Assembly: GCA_937915735.1 (NCBI GenBank)
Contig: CALGGS010000109.1
Location: 1 to 16,605, forward strand
DNA from: an uncultured Treponema sp.
Lineage (GTDB): Bacteria > Spirochaetota > Spirochaetia > Treponematales > Treponemataceae
Length of the DNA stretch: 16,605 nucleotides
Direction: 5' to 3'
Below the pieces are notes generated by a model. That model was not told the DNA's origin. It made no database searches and was given only the letters and a program-made list of their open reading frames with translations. The translations under genes were made by a program, and so were the position numbers. Positions 1 to 5,794 of the stretch are shown here, piece after piece; position 1 is the stretch's first letter, and each line of letters opens with the position of its first letter.

Positions 1-416
1 CCTTTCGTGTGTTCTGCTTTTAAAAGCTTGATATGAGGAAATCGTTTTTTATTCTGACAAATCCATTCTGCTGCTACTTTGTTTGGAGCTTGGCTGTCCA
101 TGTTGATGAGGAGTGTTTGTTGCATAGGTGTGTGTGTTTGAAAATGCGTGCAGGTTTGTGGTAGTGCAGGATTTATTGTAGGGGATGACCTTTGCGATTT
201 TGTGGATTTTTCAACTGCAATCAAATCGTATTTTGTCTTTCGTGAGGTATTGTCACTTTCTTCAAGATAGACGACAGAGTTTGGTACAAGTAGTTCATTG
301 CAGCGACCTGTATTTTTTACATGTACGGTTTCTTTTTTGCCGTTCATCATAACATGGGCAATGAAACGGTTAGGACGGTTGAGGAAGATTGCTTTATGGA
401 TGTTGGAGTAGTGCAT
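1..416 (-). CDS. sfsA: SfsA family protein (DNA/RNA nuclease SfsA), N-terminal part, runs off the window
   Basis: The frame opens at ATG 416 and stays open to the left edge, giving about 138 residues of a protein usually 230-250 aa long. The beginning matches the SfsA family: an FLNRPNRFIAHV block, then VHVKNTGRCNELLVP, then KTKYDLIAVEK and NMDSQAPNKVAAEW, in the usual order. SfsA proteins have an OB-like N-terminal domain and a nuclease-like C-terminal domain; the old name refers to sugar fermentation stimulation, and the physiological role is poorly defined. Odd point: between AVEK and INMDSQ there are about 30 extra Ser/Thr/Pro/Gln-rich residues where most homologues have only a few. No ribosome binding site precedes the ATG, and a TATAAT box ends 6 nt before it, so the message may be leaderless. 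Recognition is from the conserved blocks only. Confidence 0.85.
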   Translation of the reverse strand, partial: MHYSNIHKAIFLNRPNRFIAHVMMNGKKETVHVKNTGRCNELLVPNSVVYLEESDNTSRKTKYDLIAVEKSTKSQRSSPTINPALPQTCTHFQTHTPMQQTLLINMDSQAPNKVAAEWICQNKKRFPHIKLLKAEHTK

Positions 417-422
417 GAAGAA

Positions 423-455
423 ATTATAGCATGAATGTTTTAATTCTGTGTTCAA
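423..455 (-). promoter_or_regulatory. Probable sfsA promoter, leaderless arrangement
   Basis: On the minus strand a perfect TATAAT lies at 428..423 and the sfsA ATG begins at 416. A TTGAAC sits at 455..450, but the spacing is 21 nt, longer than the usual 16-18, so the -35 assignment is weak. A start of transcription about 7 nt after the -10 would fall on or next to the ATG, implying a leaderless mRNA. Confidence 0.45.
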
Positions 456-505
456 AATAATCAAGGAAGACGTTAAAAATAGAATTTTTTCGAAGCGATC
501 GTAAG

Positions 506-593
506 ATATTTTTCGACTGAGTGACATACCCATTTCGGATGAGTGACGAACTAGTATCGAATGAATGACGAATCCATTTCAAGTGAGTGATGG
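506..593. repeat. Four degenerate 22-bp tandem repeats between sfsA and the IS element
   Basis: Read on the minus strand, four consecutive 22-bp units (593..572, 571..550, 549..528, 527..506) share the core GTCACTCATTCGAAATGG with a few changes each. No open frame spans them. They lie just left of the IS630 copy and upstream of sfsA, in the only other sequence between these two genes. They are directly abutting, so this is not a CRISPR array. The function is unknown. Confidence 0.75.
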
Positions 594-600
594 AATAGTG

Positions 601-623
601 CCTAGTATATCAAATTTCAAATA
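601..623 (+). repeat. Left terminal inverted repeat of the IS630 element
   Basis: Begins CCTAGTATATCAAAT and pairs with the inverted copy at 1815..1837, with two mismatches in 23. The transposase stop codon (617) lies inside this repeat, as is common for compact IS630 elements. Confidence 0.85.
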
Positions 624-1833
624 ACTGGTTGTATTTTCAGTTTTAAATCTTGTGAGATTTCATCAAGTTTATATTTCCAGTGAAAAACAACTGGTTTTAG
701 ATTTTCTTCCTCAAAGTACTTAAGAATCCTTTCTTTCAGCTCTTCTTTTGATTTTACACGAATTCCTCTCAAAAGCTGCTTTGACATTTTACTGAAAAAT
801 CCTTCCACCATATTCAGCCATGAACCGTGTTTCGGTGTAAATACGAACTCAAATCTTCCGGGCAGCGTTTTTAAATATTCTTTTGTCTTTTCCGATGTAT
901 GAACTTTCAGATTGTCCAAAAGTATGCGGATTACATCTTCCTTTGGATAATATTCATCCAGAGTCTTAAGGAATTCAATGTAGTCCTCAGAGGCATGTTT
1001 TTCTTTCACAAGAGGGAAAGCCCTTCCTGTTTTCAAATCAATCCCTGCGAGAAGCGAAAGCGTGCCGAGTCTTCTATATTCATAATCTCTTTTTATGTGA
1101 CCGTTTTTTTCAGTTGCAGGTCTGTCTTCGCTCGTCACTGAGATTGCCTGTATTCCCGGTTTTTCGTCATATGAAAGCATATGTACGACTGTTCCCTCTT
1201 CTTTTGTAGAGCAAAGTTCCACATCCCTGTAAAAAACAAGGACATTCTGCATTTTCTCCTCGAAATCCGGATCCCTTTTCTCGCAATAATACTCGATTTT
1301 GTGAGGCTTTATTGAGAGTGATTTCAGAAGTTTCTGCACATAAGACACTGATACTGTGGAAAGCCTTGGAAATCCGTTTTCTCCTGCAGTTTTGTTGATA
1401 TGCGCTGTAAGTTTTGCCAGCGACCATACTTCCGCGGCGTAACCAAATTCGGTTGGCTTTCTGCAGGCTGTATTTTTTATAAAGGCAATTTCTTCGTCAA
1501 ATATTTCTTGTTTCCGGCCGCGACCTTTCTCATCTTTTAGAATCTCCCGGATGTTTGTTCCCGCTTCGTATTTTTCAATCCAGAGGACTACGGTGTTTCT
1601 TGAGACTTTCAATGCTCGTGCAATGTCCATATAAGTTTTCCCTTCTGCTTTCATCAGAAGAATCATTGCCCGCTTGTACAACCGTGCTTCTGTTGTGCCT
1701 CGCTTTATTATTTCTTTTAAGTATTTTTCATCTTCTTTATTGAGTTTTAATTCCATTCTGCGTCCCATTTTCGCCCCCTTTGGAATTTTACTCAATTATT
1801 ACTGGTTTGTCATCTATTTGATATTTGTTATAC
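605..1833 (-). mobile_element. IS630-family insertion sequence with near-perfect terminal inverted repeats
   Basis: Terminal repeats at 601..623 and 1815..1837 match at 21 of 23 positions when one is reverse-complemented. They enclose one transposase gene. IS630-family elements insert at TA and duplicate it; TA occurs at 603-604 and 1834-1835, which puts the element proper at 605..1833 (1229 bp), normal for the family. The CC on the outside of both TAs extends the apparent repeat by two bases, probably by chance. The right end abuts the template repeat of the DGR; the left end abuts the 22-bp tandem repeats. Both ends and the transposase frame are intact, so the insertion may be recent. Confidence 0.88.
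617..1768 (-). CDS. IS630-family DDE transposase
   Basis: A 383-aa transposase counted from ATG 1768, which has AAAGGGGG a few bases upstream; the frame extends nine codons further to a TTG at 1795, but the ATG is the better start. The N-terminus has a helix-turn-helix region (YMDIARALKVSRNTVVLW, about residues 46-63) that would bind the terminal repeats. The catalytic triad is visible: D201 in SYDEKPGIQAI, D285 in ILLDNLKVHT and E322 in WLNMVEGFFSKM, with 36 residues between the second Asp and the Glu, as in IS630/Tc1-mariner type enzymes. The frame is uninterrupted and the triad complete, so it may be active. It catalyses cut-and-paste movement into TA sites. Its position next to the DGR template is discussed in the findings. 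Confidence 0.95.
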   Translation of the reverse strand: MGRRMELKLNKEDEKYLKEIIKRGTTEARLYKRAMILLMKAEGKTYMDIARALKVSRNTVVLWIEKYEAGTNIREILKDEKGRGRKQEIFDEEIAFIKNTACRKPTEFGYAAEVWSLAKLTAHINKTAGENGFPRLSTVSVSYVQKLLKSLSIKPHKIEYYCEKRDPDFEEKMQNVLVFYRDVELCSTKEEGTVVHMLSYDEKPGIQAISVTSEDRPATEKNGHIKRDYEYRRLGTLSLLAGIDLKTGRAFPLVKEKHASEDYIEFLKTLDEYYPKEDVIRILLDNLKVHTSEKTKEYLKTLPGRFEFVFTPKHGSWLNMVEGFFSKMSKQLLRGIRVKSKEELKERILKYFEEENLKPVVFHWKYKLDEISQDLKLKIQPVI

Positions 1834-1837
1834 TAGG
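1815..1837 (-). repeat. Right terminal inverted repeat of the IS630 element
   Basis: Reverse complement of the left end (601..623) with two mismatches. Its outer end overlaps the last bases of the template repeat homology (…CACCCTAG), showing how close to the template edge the element landed. Confidence 0.85.
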
Positions 1838-2002
1838 GTGCTACTGCGCGGAGCGAACCAGGCGGAAGCCATAGTTCTTGTTGCGGTTGTTCGGGTTGTT
1901 GTTGTTACGGTTAGCAACCTTGCAGTTGTTGGCATTGTTATACCAAGAACCACCTCGTTGAACTCGGTTATTGCCCGATGACGCACCAGAAGCCCCTTTT
2001 TT
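1832..2002 (-). repeat. DGR template repeat (TR)
   Basis: A 171-bp segment that aligns without gaps to 2464..2634 (offset 632). On the minus strand it is rich in AAC and AAG codons. All 30 differences from the variable copy fall on template adenines; the other 120 positions are identical. This one-sided, adenine-only divergence is the defining mark of a DGR template: in known DGRs the TR RNA is copied by an error-prone reverse transcriptase and the cDNA replaces the variable repeat. Read as protein it gives an Asn-rich version of an FGE/C-lectin C-terminus ending in GFRLVRSAQ, but it has no ribosome binding site and is not a gene. Its 5' end begins 25 nt after the stop of the 104-aa gene. The IS630 right end overlaps its last bases. 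Confidence 0.95.
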
Positions 2003-2026
2003 GCTGAAAGATGCCGAAATTAACAC

Positions 2027-2341
2027 TCAACTTATTATGAATTTTGATGCAATATCAGCTAACTCATCAGCAGTTTTTTCAATTTGAATTTGATTTTGCT
2101 TTTGAGCTTTAGCAAAGTATTCATTTATACCTTCTTTATCCTTGCCAACTATGTCTTCGATTTGAAACTCATTATTTGGTAATGAATGGGGTAAATCAAA
2201 CTCCGCAATAATTTTTTTTGTTTTCTTCTCAATAATCATAATTGGAAAAGCATTACACAGTTCTCCATTTTTACTGATTATATATGGACTCATAACAAGA
2301 ACAATCCTATCACCACAATCTTTTTTTGTTAAAATTGGCAT
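2027..2341 (-). CDS. Unrecognised 104-aa protein between variable and template repeats (DGR accessory slot)
   Basis: Starts at ATG 2341 with a strong ribosome binding site (AAGGAGA, 7 nt upstream), so it is very likely translated. I do not recognise the family. The first half looks beta-rich (DRIVLVMSP, FPIMIIEKKTKKIIAEFDLP) and the last 35 residues look helical (GINEYFAKAQKQ…EKTADELADIASKFI). There is no signal peptide or membrane segment, so it should be cytoplasmic. It sits downstream of the variable gene and directly before the TR, where DGRs usually carry the accessory gene avd. Known Avd proteins are basic four-helix bundles, which this does not resemble. Its DNA is visibly more AT-rich than the lipoprotein genes upstream. 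It could be a different DGR accessory factor or an unrelated cargo gene. Confidence 0.75.
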   Translation of the reverse strand: MPILTKKDCGDRIVLVMSPYIISKNGELCNAFPIMIIEKKTKKIIAEFDLPHSLPNNEFQIEDIVGKDKEGINEYFAKAQKQNQIQIEKTADELADIASKFIIS

Positions 2342-2375
2342 AATTGAATCTCCTTAAGTTTTTATAACAATTATT

Positions 2376-2460
2376 CGCTGTGAAGAGCCGTTCTCAGTCA
2401 GTCACCGCTACCGCGGTCGTGCTCCGCACTTGACTTGCCTGAGCCCTGCTCTCCACAGCG
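2376..2460. promoter_or_regulatory. 85-bp structured inverted repeat just downstream of the variable repeat
   Basis: Two 22-nt arms (2376..2397 and 2439..2460) pair imperfectly, beginning CGCTGTG on each strand; 18 of 22 positions are complementary. Inside lie two further hairpins: ACCGC/GCGGT around a 4-nt loop (2404..2417) and GTGC/GCAC around a 3-nt loop (2419..2429), plus AGTCA/TGACT at 2396..2400 and 2431..2435. The whole could fold as a multi-branched cruciform. It starts 3 bp after the end of TR/VR homology. In the Bordetella phage BPP-1 DGR a hairpin just downstream of VR is needed for efficient retrohoming, so a similar target-recognition role is inferred here. It lacks a T-run, so it is not an ordinary terminator, although attenuation before the 104-aa gene is possible. 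Confidence 0.7.
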
Positions 2461-2463
2461 TCC

Positions 2464-2634
2464 ACTAGGGTGCTACTGCGCGGAGCGAACCAGGCGGAAG
2501 CCATAGCCCTCGTTGCGGCCGCCCGGGTAGTCGTAGTAACGGTTAGCAACCCCGCAGAAGCCGGCAAAGTTATACCAAGAACCACCCCGCTGAACCCGGC
2601 TATCGCCCGAAGACGCACCAGAAGCCCCAGTAGA
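2464..2634 (-). repeat. DGR variable repeat (VR), encoding the diversified face of an FGE/C-lectin domain
   Basis: Covers the last 54 codons of the target gene and its TAG stop. Compared with the TR: 17 A>G, 11 A>T, 2 A>C and no change at any non-A base. Five of the A changes lie in a six-A run at the 5' edge (1997..2002 in the TR). Template Asn/Lys codons have become Phe, Gly, Tyr, Asp, Glu and Ser, while codons without A are untouched, giving alternating fixed (GGSWY, VANR, GFRLVRS) and variable residues. Even silent third-position A's changed (CGA>CGG twice, CAA>CAG), which selection on protein would not favour. The GC-rich, unaltered 3' end (GGTTCGCTCCGCGCAG) is the expected initiation-of-mutagenic-homology region. 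Confidence 0.95.
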
Positions 2635-3477
2635 AGACGAAATACTTCCATACCAGTCCCAGCACCATTCCCAAACGTTTCCGCTCATGTCGTAAAGTCC
2701 GTAGCCGTTCGCGGCCTTGGTCTTTACATCCCTGGAGCCTGTTGTGTTGCCTGTATACCATGCCACTTCATCTATAGTGTTGCTTCCTGCATAAGTGTAG
2801 TTTTGTCCGCCTCGGGCAAGCCATTCCCATTCTGCTTCCGTCGGAAGGCGGTAGCCGTTGACCTCAAAATCGCAGGTGGCGGCGTTCCAGTCACTGTCGC
2901 TTGAAGTCGGAATGTCTGAATATGCAAGGTTCTCCCAGTCACTTATTCCGCTGACAGTATAAGCAGGGGTAAGGCCTTCTTTTATTGAAAGCTTGTTGCA
3001 GTAGGCGATTGCATCATACCAGTTCACATAGTTCACAGGATTGTTCAGCACGGCCTCTCCCGTAAGCTCGTTTCCGTCCTTGTCATAGGCATCTGCCGTG
3101 CTCGGGTCTTCTCCCATCACTTCCTTGAACCCGCCTCTTGTTACCTCGTGGTCACTTACATACAAATCAGGAATGGTCAGGCTTCTTCCGCTCACGAACA
3201 CTTCGGAGGCAGGTGTCCAGGTCTCGTCACCATTTATTGTGGTGCCTCTAACTTTTACAAAGCGGGTAAGTGTCAGTTTTCCTTCGCTCGTGATGTACCA
3301 TGGCGTTGTGTCGCCGCTTCCATCTTCTGCTGTCTTTGGCGTTACCGCAAACTTTTCGTATTCTGCCGCCAGTGTTGTGCCGGAGTCCTCTACCACTTCA
3401 AGAAGTTCGGTTCCTGCTGTGTATTCCTCCGGCGTTATTGTGGCAACAGGGGGGTGTTCCGGTAAGGGCACTTGCAA
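2473..3477 (-). CDS. 3' part of the DGR target lipoprotein: FGE/SUMF1 (C-type lectin fold) domain, out of frame with its 5' part
   Basis: This frame continues the beta-helix lipoprotein gene after a shift at the G6 run (3449..3454). With one base fewer in the run the two frames join as …TGTPPVATITPEEY…, giving one 1102-aa protein. No ATG or ribosome binding site lies at the fragment's own beginning (the first possible start is a TTG), so in the present phase it is probably not translated. Seen in it: a short linker, then FGE/SUMF1 signatures in order (YVSDHEVTRGGF, NPVNYVNWYDAIAYCNKLS, RLPTEAEWEWLARGG, MSGNVWEWCWDWY, VQRGGSWYN, YGFRLVRSAQ). In DGR target proteins such as TvpA this fold is a ligand-binding scaffold rather than an enzyme. 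The terminal 54 residues are the variable repeat. Confidence 0.88.
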   Translation of the reverse strand: MQVPLPEHPPVATITPEEYTAGTELLEVVEDSGTTLAAEYEKFAVTPKTAEDGSGDTTPWYITSEGKLTLTRFVKVRGTTINGDETWTPASEVFVSGRSLTIPDLYVSDHEVTRGGFKEVMGEDPSTADAYDKDGNELTGEAVLNNPVNYVNWYDAIAYCNKLSIKEGLTPAYTVSGISDWENLAYSDIPTSSDSDWNAATCDFEVNGYRLPTEAEWEWLARGGQNYTYAGSNTIDEVAWYTGNTTGSRDVKTKAANGYGLYDMSGNVWEWCWDWYGSISSSTGASGASSGDSRVQRGGSWYNFAGFCGVANRYYDYPGGRNEGYGFRLVRSAQ

Positions 3478-5782
3478 TAGAAAGAGTTCCCGAACTTATA
3501 TACACATCGTTGTTGGCTGCCACTACGGCACTTCCGCCCATGCTGAATGTCCCAGTACTGCCATTGTAATTGTACTGGTAGACGCCATTTCCATCATTTG
3601 TTGCAGTGTTTCCGCTGATGCTGCCGCCTGTCATGTTAAAGATGCCCTCAGAAGCGATATAGACTCCGCCACCCTGATATGTAGTCGTGTTGCCTGTGAG
3701 GCTTCCGCCCTTCATGTCAAAAGTACCTGAGGAAATAAAGACAGCTCCGCCTCCGCCGTAGCCAGTGGATTCTGACTTGTTGTAAGAAATGGCTCCGTCA
3801 GTCATCTCAAAAGTTGAGCCACCGTTGATGTAGACTCCGCCGCCATATCCGTTATAGGTGGTGCTGGAGTTTCCGTTGTCAGAAGAGCTTCCTCCGATGG
3901 TTCCGCCATTCATGGTAAACTTTACATTTCCGCCATAAATGCAGACTCCTCCTCCGTAGCCATCGCAGGTGTTCTTGGAAATGCTTCCGCCATTCATTAC
4001 AAAACTTGCAGAGCCTGAATAGTCATACACAAGAACTCCTCCACCGCCAAAGCTTGCGGTGGTGTTGGCATAGCCTGTGTTTCCGCTTATGCTTCCGCCC
4101 TTCATAGTCACAGTCGTTTCAAAAGTTCCTTCTATAGAATCTGTTCCATAAGGATAGATACAGACACCGCCACCATAGCCGGTGTTCCCGGAAATTTCCG
4201 CACCTTCTTCTATCGTAAGATTAGAGCCGAAAGAGACATACACGCCGCCGCCATAGGCAGAAGAGTAGTTCTGCTTGACCACCGCCCCGCCAGCGAGGGT
4301 AAGGCTTGCTTCAAAGGGCTTTTCTGTATCGCCACCTGAATAAACTCCGCCCACCTGGATTCCGCCGCCCAGGTTGTCACCCTCGTTGCTTGAAACTGCA
4401 CATCCGCCTGTGACCGTAAGGTTTTTGATGGTTACAGGAACAGATGTTTTTATTGAAAGAGCAGTTCCGATGTTGTTGTCTGTGTTGCCGTCCCAGCCTA
4501 CGTTTATCTTGTCGGTGCTGCTGCCGGTTTTTCCTTTAAGGGTGATGGAAGCCGCCTTGATTTTTGTGAGCGTGCCGCCTTCCACAGAATCCGCGATGGT
4601 CTGGACATAGGTGAGCTCGCCGTCTATAAAGATGGTGTAGTCCACGCTAGAATCGTTCCAGCCGTTTATCAGGCTCACAGCATAGTCAATTGAAAGGGCT
4701 GATTCACTCAATCCGTTACAGGTAAGGTCATTTCCGCTCGGGCTTACCGTTACAGAATTTGCATAGGCCGCATAGAGGGTCTTGTTTCCTGCGCTGCCCT
4801 TCGCGATTTCCGTGACCGGGCTTCCCGTAAAATCTGCGCTCTCATACCAGCCCGCAAAGGCATAGCCCGCCTTTTTCATCTCCGGCAGGGTGATTGTCTC
4901 ACTTTTGCGCGAATATTTATTTGTAAGAATATCATCTGCGCTTTCAAGCTCGCCGCCGTTTGTTTCGTAGCTGATTGTGTAAATTTTGTTCAGATCCAGG
5001 GTCAACTTCGCCGTGGTGGTGATTCCCTCTTTTACGCGGACAATGTTTTCTACCGTATTGAGCCTTTCAACTCCTTCAAGTCCAAAGAACTCGAACAGAA
5101 TATAGTAACTTCCGCTCTCAAGTCTTTCGGCCTCGTCTGACGCAGAGCGGCTGAATGTGACGGATTTCTTTCCGTCAGAGCCTTGAACCGGGGTAAGTTC
5201 TGCCCCTGCTAAAGGTTCTTCAAGGCCTGCTTTCTTTAGGGAAACAGAAACAACATCCGCCTCTCCGGTGAATTCCACAGTGATGCTCATGCCGCCGTAA
5301 CTTGTCTCTGGCGTGAGGGTGAATGATATGGGATTGATTTTTCCTTTTTCGATTTCTGCCCTTGTCTCGCCGTAAAAAGTCACTCCGTTGAGAGTGGCGG
5401 AAAGGGTAAAAAGCCAGTTTCCTGCTTCTATGGGAATGGATTTTCCTGAAAGTTCAGCAAGGCTTTCTGCTTGGGCAAGGGTCACAGCCTCTGTGTCGGT
5501 GGCGGTGTCGGACTCCGCGCCCTCGCCTACGGTCTTTCCGCTAAGGACAAGGTCTGTGAGTTTTTCAGTGCTGTAGTCGTCCGCGCTAGGGGCGATGCTC
5601 CGTGAGGAGGCCGTTTTTGCGCTTATGCTGATGTAGGTTTTTCCGTCTGCTGAACTGCCGCTTGCGTCCGTGCCGTTGATGCCGTTTGAGCAGGAGGCAA
5701 GGAGCAGGGCAAGTATTGCGGTCATTATCGGGCGTGACCCGATAATCTGTTTTGCTGTATTTGTATTCTTCAGTCCTTTCAT
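3398..5782 (-). CDS. 5' part of the DGR target lipoprotein: lipobox, InlB-like repeat and beta-helix stalk
   Basis: Starts at ATG 5782 with AAGGAGAG upstream, 12 nt after the preceding lipoprotein's stop, so the two are co-transcribed. A hydrophobic stretch ends in a lipobox (ALLLAS-C31), so it should be a lipid-anchored surface protein. After a Ser-rich start and beta-sandwich-like region comes a Listeria-Bacteroides repeat (about residues 268-340, ending AGYAFAGWYESADFTG…LYAAY). From about 345 to 770 there are many turns of GGGVYI-type and GGSISGNT-type repeats, typical of a right-handed beta-helix. The frame then shifts at a G6 run and ends after some 20 unrelated residues (CCHNNAGGIHSRNRTS). 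Joined with the 3' part, the protein would present the variable lectin domain at the tip of a long stalk. Ligand unknown. Confidence 0.88.
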   Translation of the reverse strand: MKGLKNTNTAKQIIGSRPIMTAILALLLASCSNGINGTDASGSSADGKTYISISAKTASSRSIAPSADDYSTEKLTDLVLSGKTVGEGAESDTATDTEAVTLAQAESLAELSGKSIPIEAGNWLFTLSATLNGVTFYGETRAEIEKGKINPISFTLTPETSYGGMSITVEFTGEADVVSVSLKKAGLEEPLAGAELTPVQGSDGKKSVTFSRSASDEAERLESGSYYILFEFFGLEGVERLNTVENIVRVKEGITTTAKLTLDLNKIYTISYETNGGELESADDILTNKYSRKSETITLPEMKKAGYAFAGWYESADFTGSPVTEIAKGSAGNKTLYAAYANSVTVSPSGNDLTCNGLSESALSIDYAVSLINGWNDSSVDYTIFIDGELTYVQTIADSVEGGTLTKIKAASITLKGKTGSSTDKINVGWDGNTDNNIGTALSIKTSVPVTIKNLTVTGGCAVSSNEGDNLGGGIQVGGVYSGGDTEKPFEASLTLAGGAVVKQNYSSAYGGGVYVSFGSNLTIEEGAEISGNTGYGGGVCIYPYGTDSIEGTFETTVTMKGGSISGNTGYANTTASFGGGGVLVYDYSGSASFVMNGGSISKNTCDGYGGGVCIYGGNVKFTMNGGTIGGSSSDNGNSSTTYNGYGGGVYINGGSTFEMTDGAISYNKSESTGYGGGGAVFISSGTFDMKGGSLTGNTTTYQGGGVYIASEGIFNMTGGSISGNTATNDGNGVYQYNYNGSTGTFSMGGSAVVAANNDVYISSGTLSIASALTGTPPCCHNNAGGIHSRNRTS
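3449..3454. repeat. G6/C6 homopolymer at the frameshift in the DGR target gene
   Basis: Six G on the plus strand (six C in the coding strand, ACACCCCCCTGTT). Five would keep …GTPPVATITPEE… in frame; six ends the protein before the FGE domain. Spirochaetes, including T. pallidum, use poly-G tracts for phase variation, but a sequencing miscount would look the same. Confidence 0.8.
5724..5746. repeat. REP-like palindrome inside the signal-peptide coding region
   Basis: ATTATCGGG and CCCGATAAT form a perfect 9-bp stem with a 5-nt loop. It encodes IIGSRPIM, between the charged start and the hydrophobic core of the lipoprotein signal. The shape resembles dispersed REP-type palindromes that usually lie between genes; here it appears to be in frame within the coding sequence. 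That it is a dispersed repeat is from memory of similar sequences, not shown by this window. Confidence 0.5.
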
Positions 5783-5794
5783 CTGCTTCTCTCC

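Noticed and set aside
506..593. Possible CRISPR array
   Set aside because: Units abut without unique spacers, are degenerate, and no cas gene is present.
1841..2026. An Asn-rich 61-codon open frame ending in GFRLVRSAQ
   Set aside because: It starts with GTG without a ribosome binding site and is simply the DGR template repeat read in the frame of its target; not annotated as a gene.
2027..2341. Possible avd gene (DGR accessory variability determinant)
   Set aside because: Position fits, but the predicted beta-rich first half and the composition do not resemble the basic four-helix Avd; left as unrecognised.
2376..2460. Structured element as a Rho-independent terminator
   Set aside because: No T-run follows on the minus strand and the fold is branched; its position right after VR fits a DGR target structure better.
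2473..3477. Active formylglycine-generating enzyme
   Set aside because: The domain is fused to a surface lipoprotein stalk and ends in a variable repeat; in DGR targets this fold is used for binding. No sulfatase gene is nearby.
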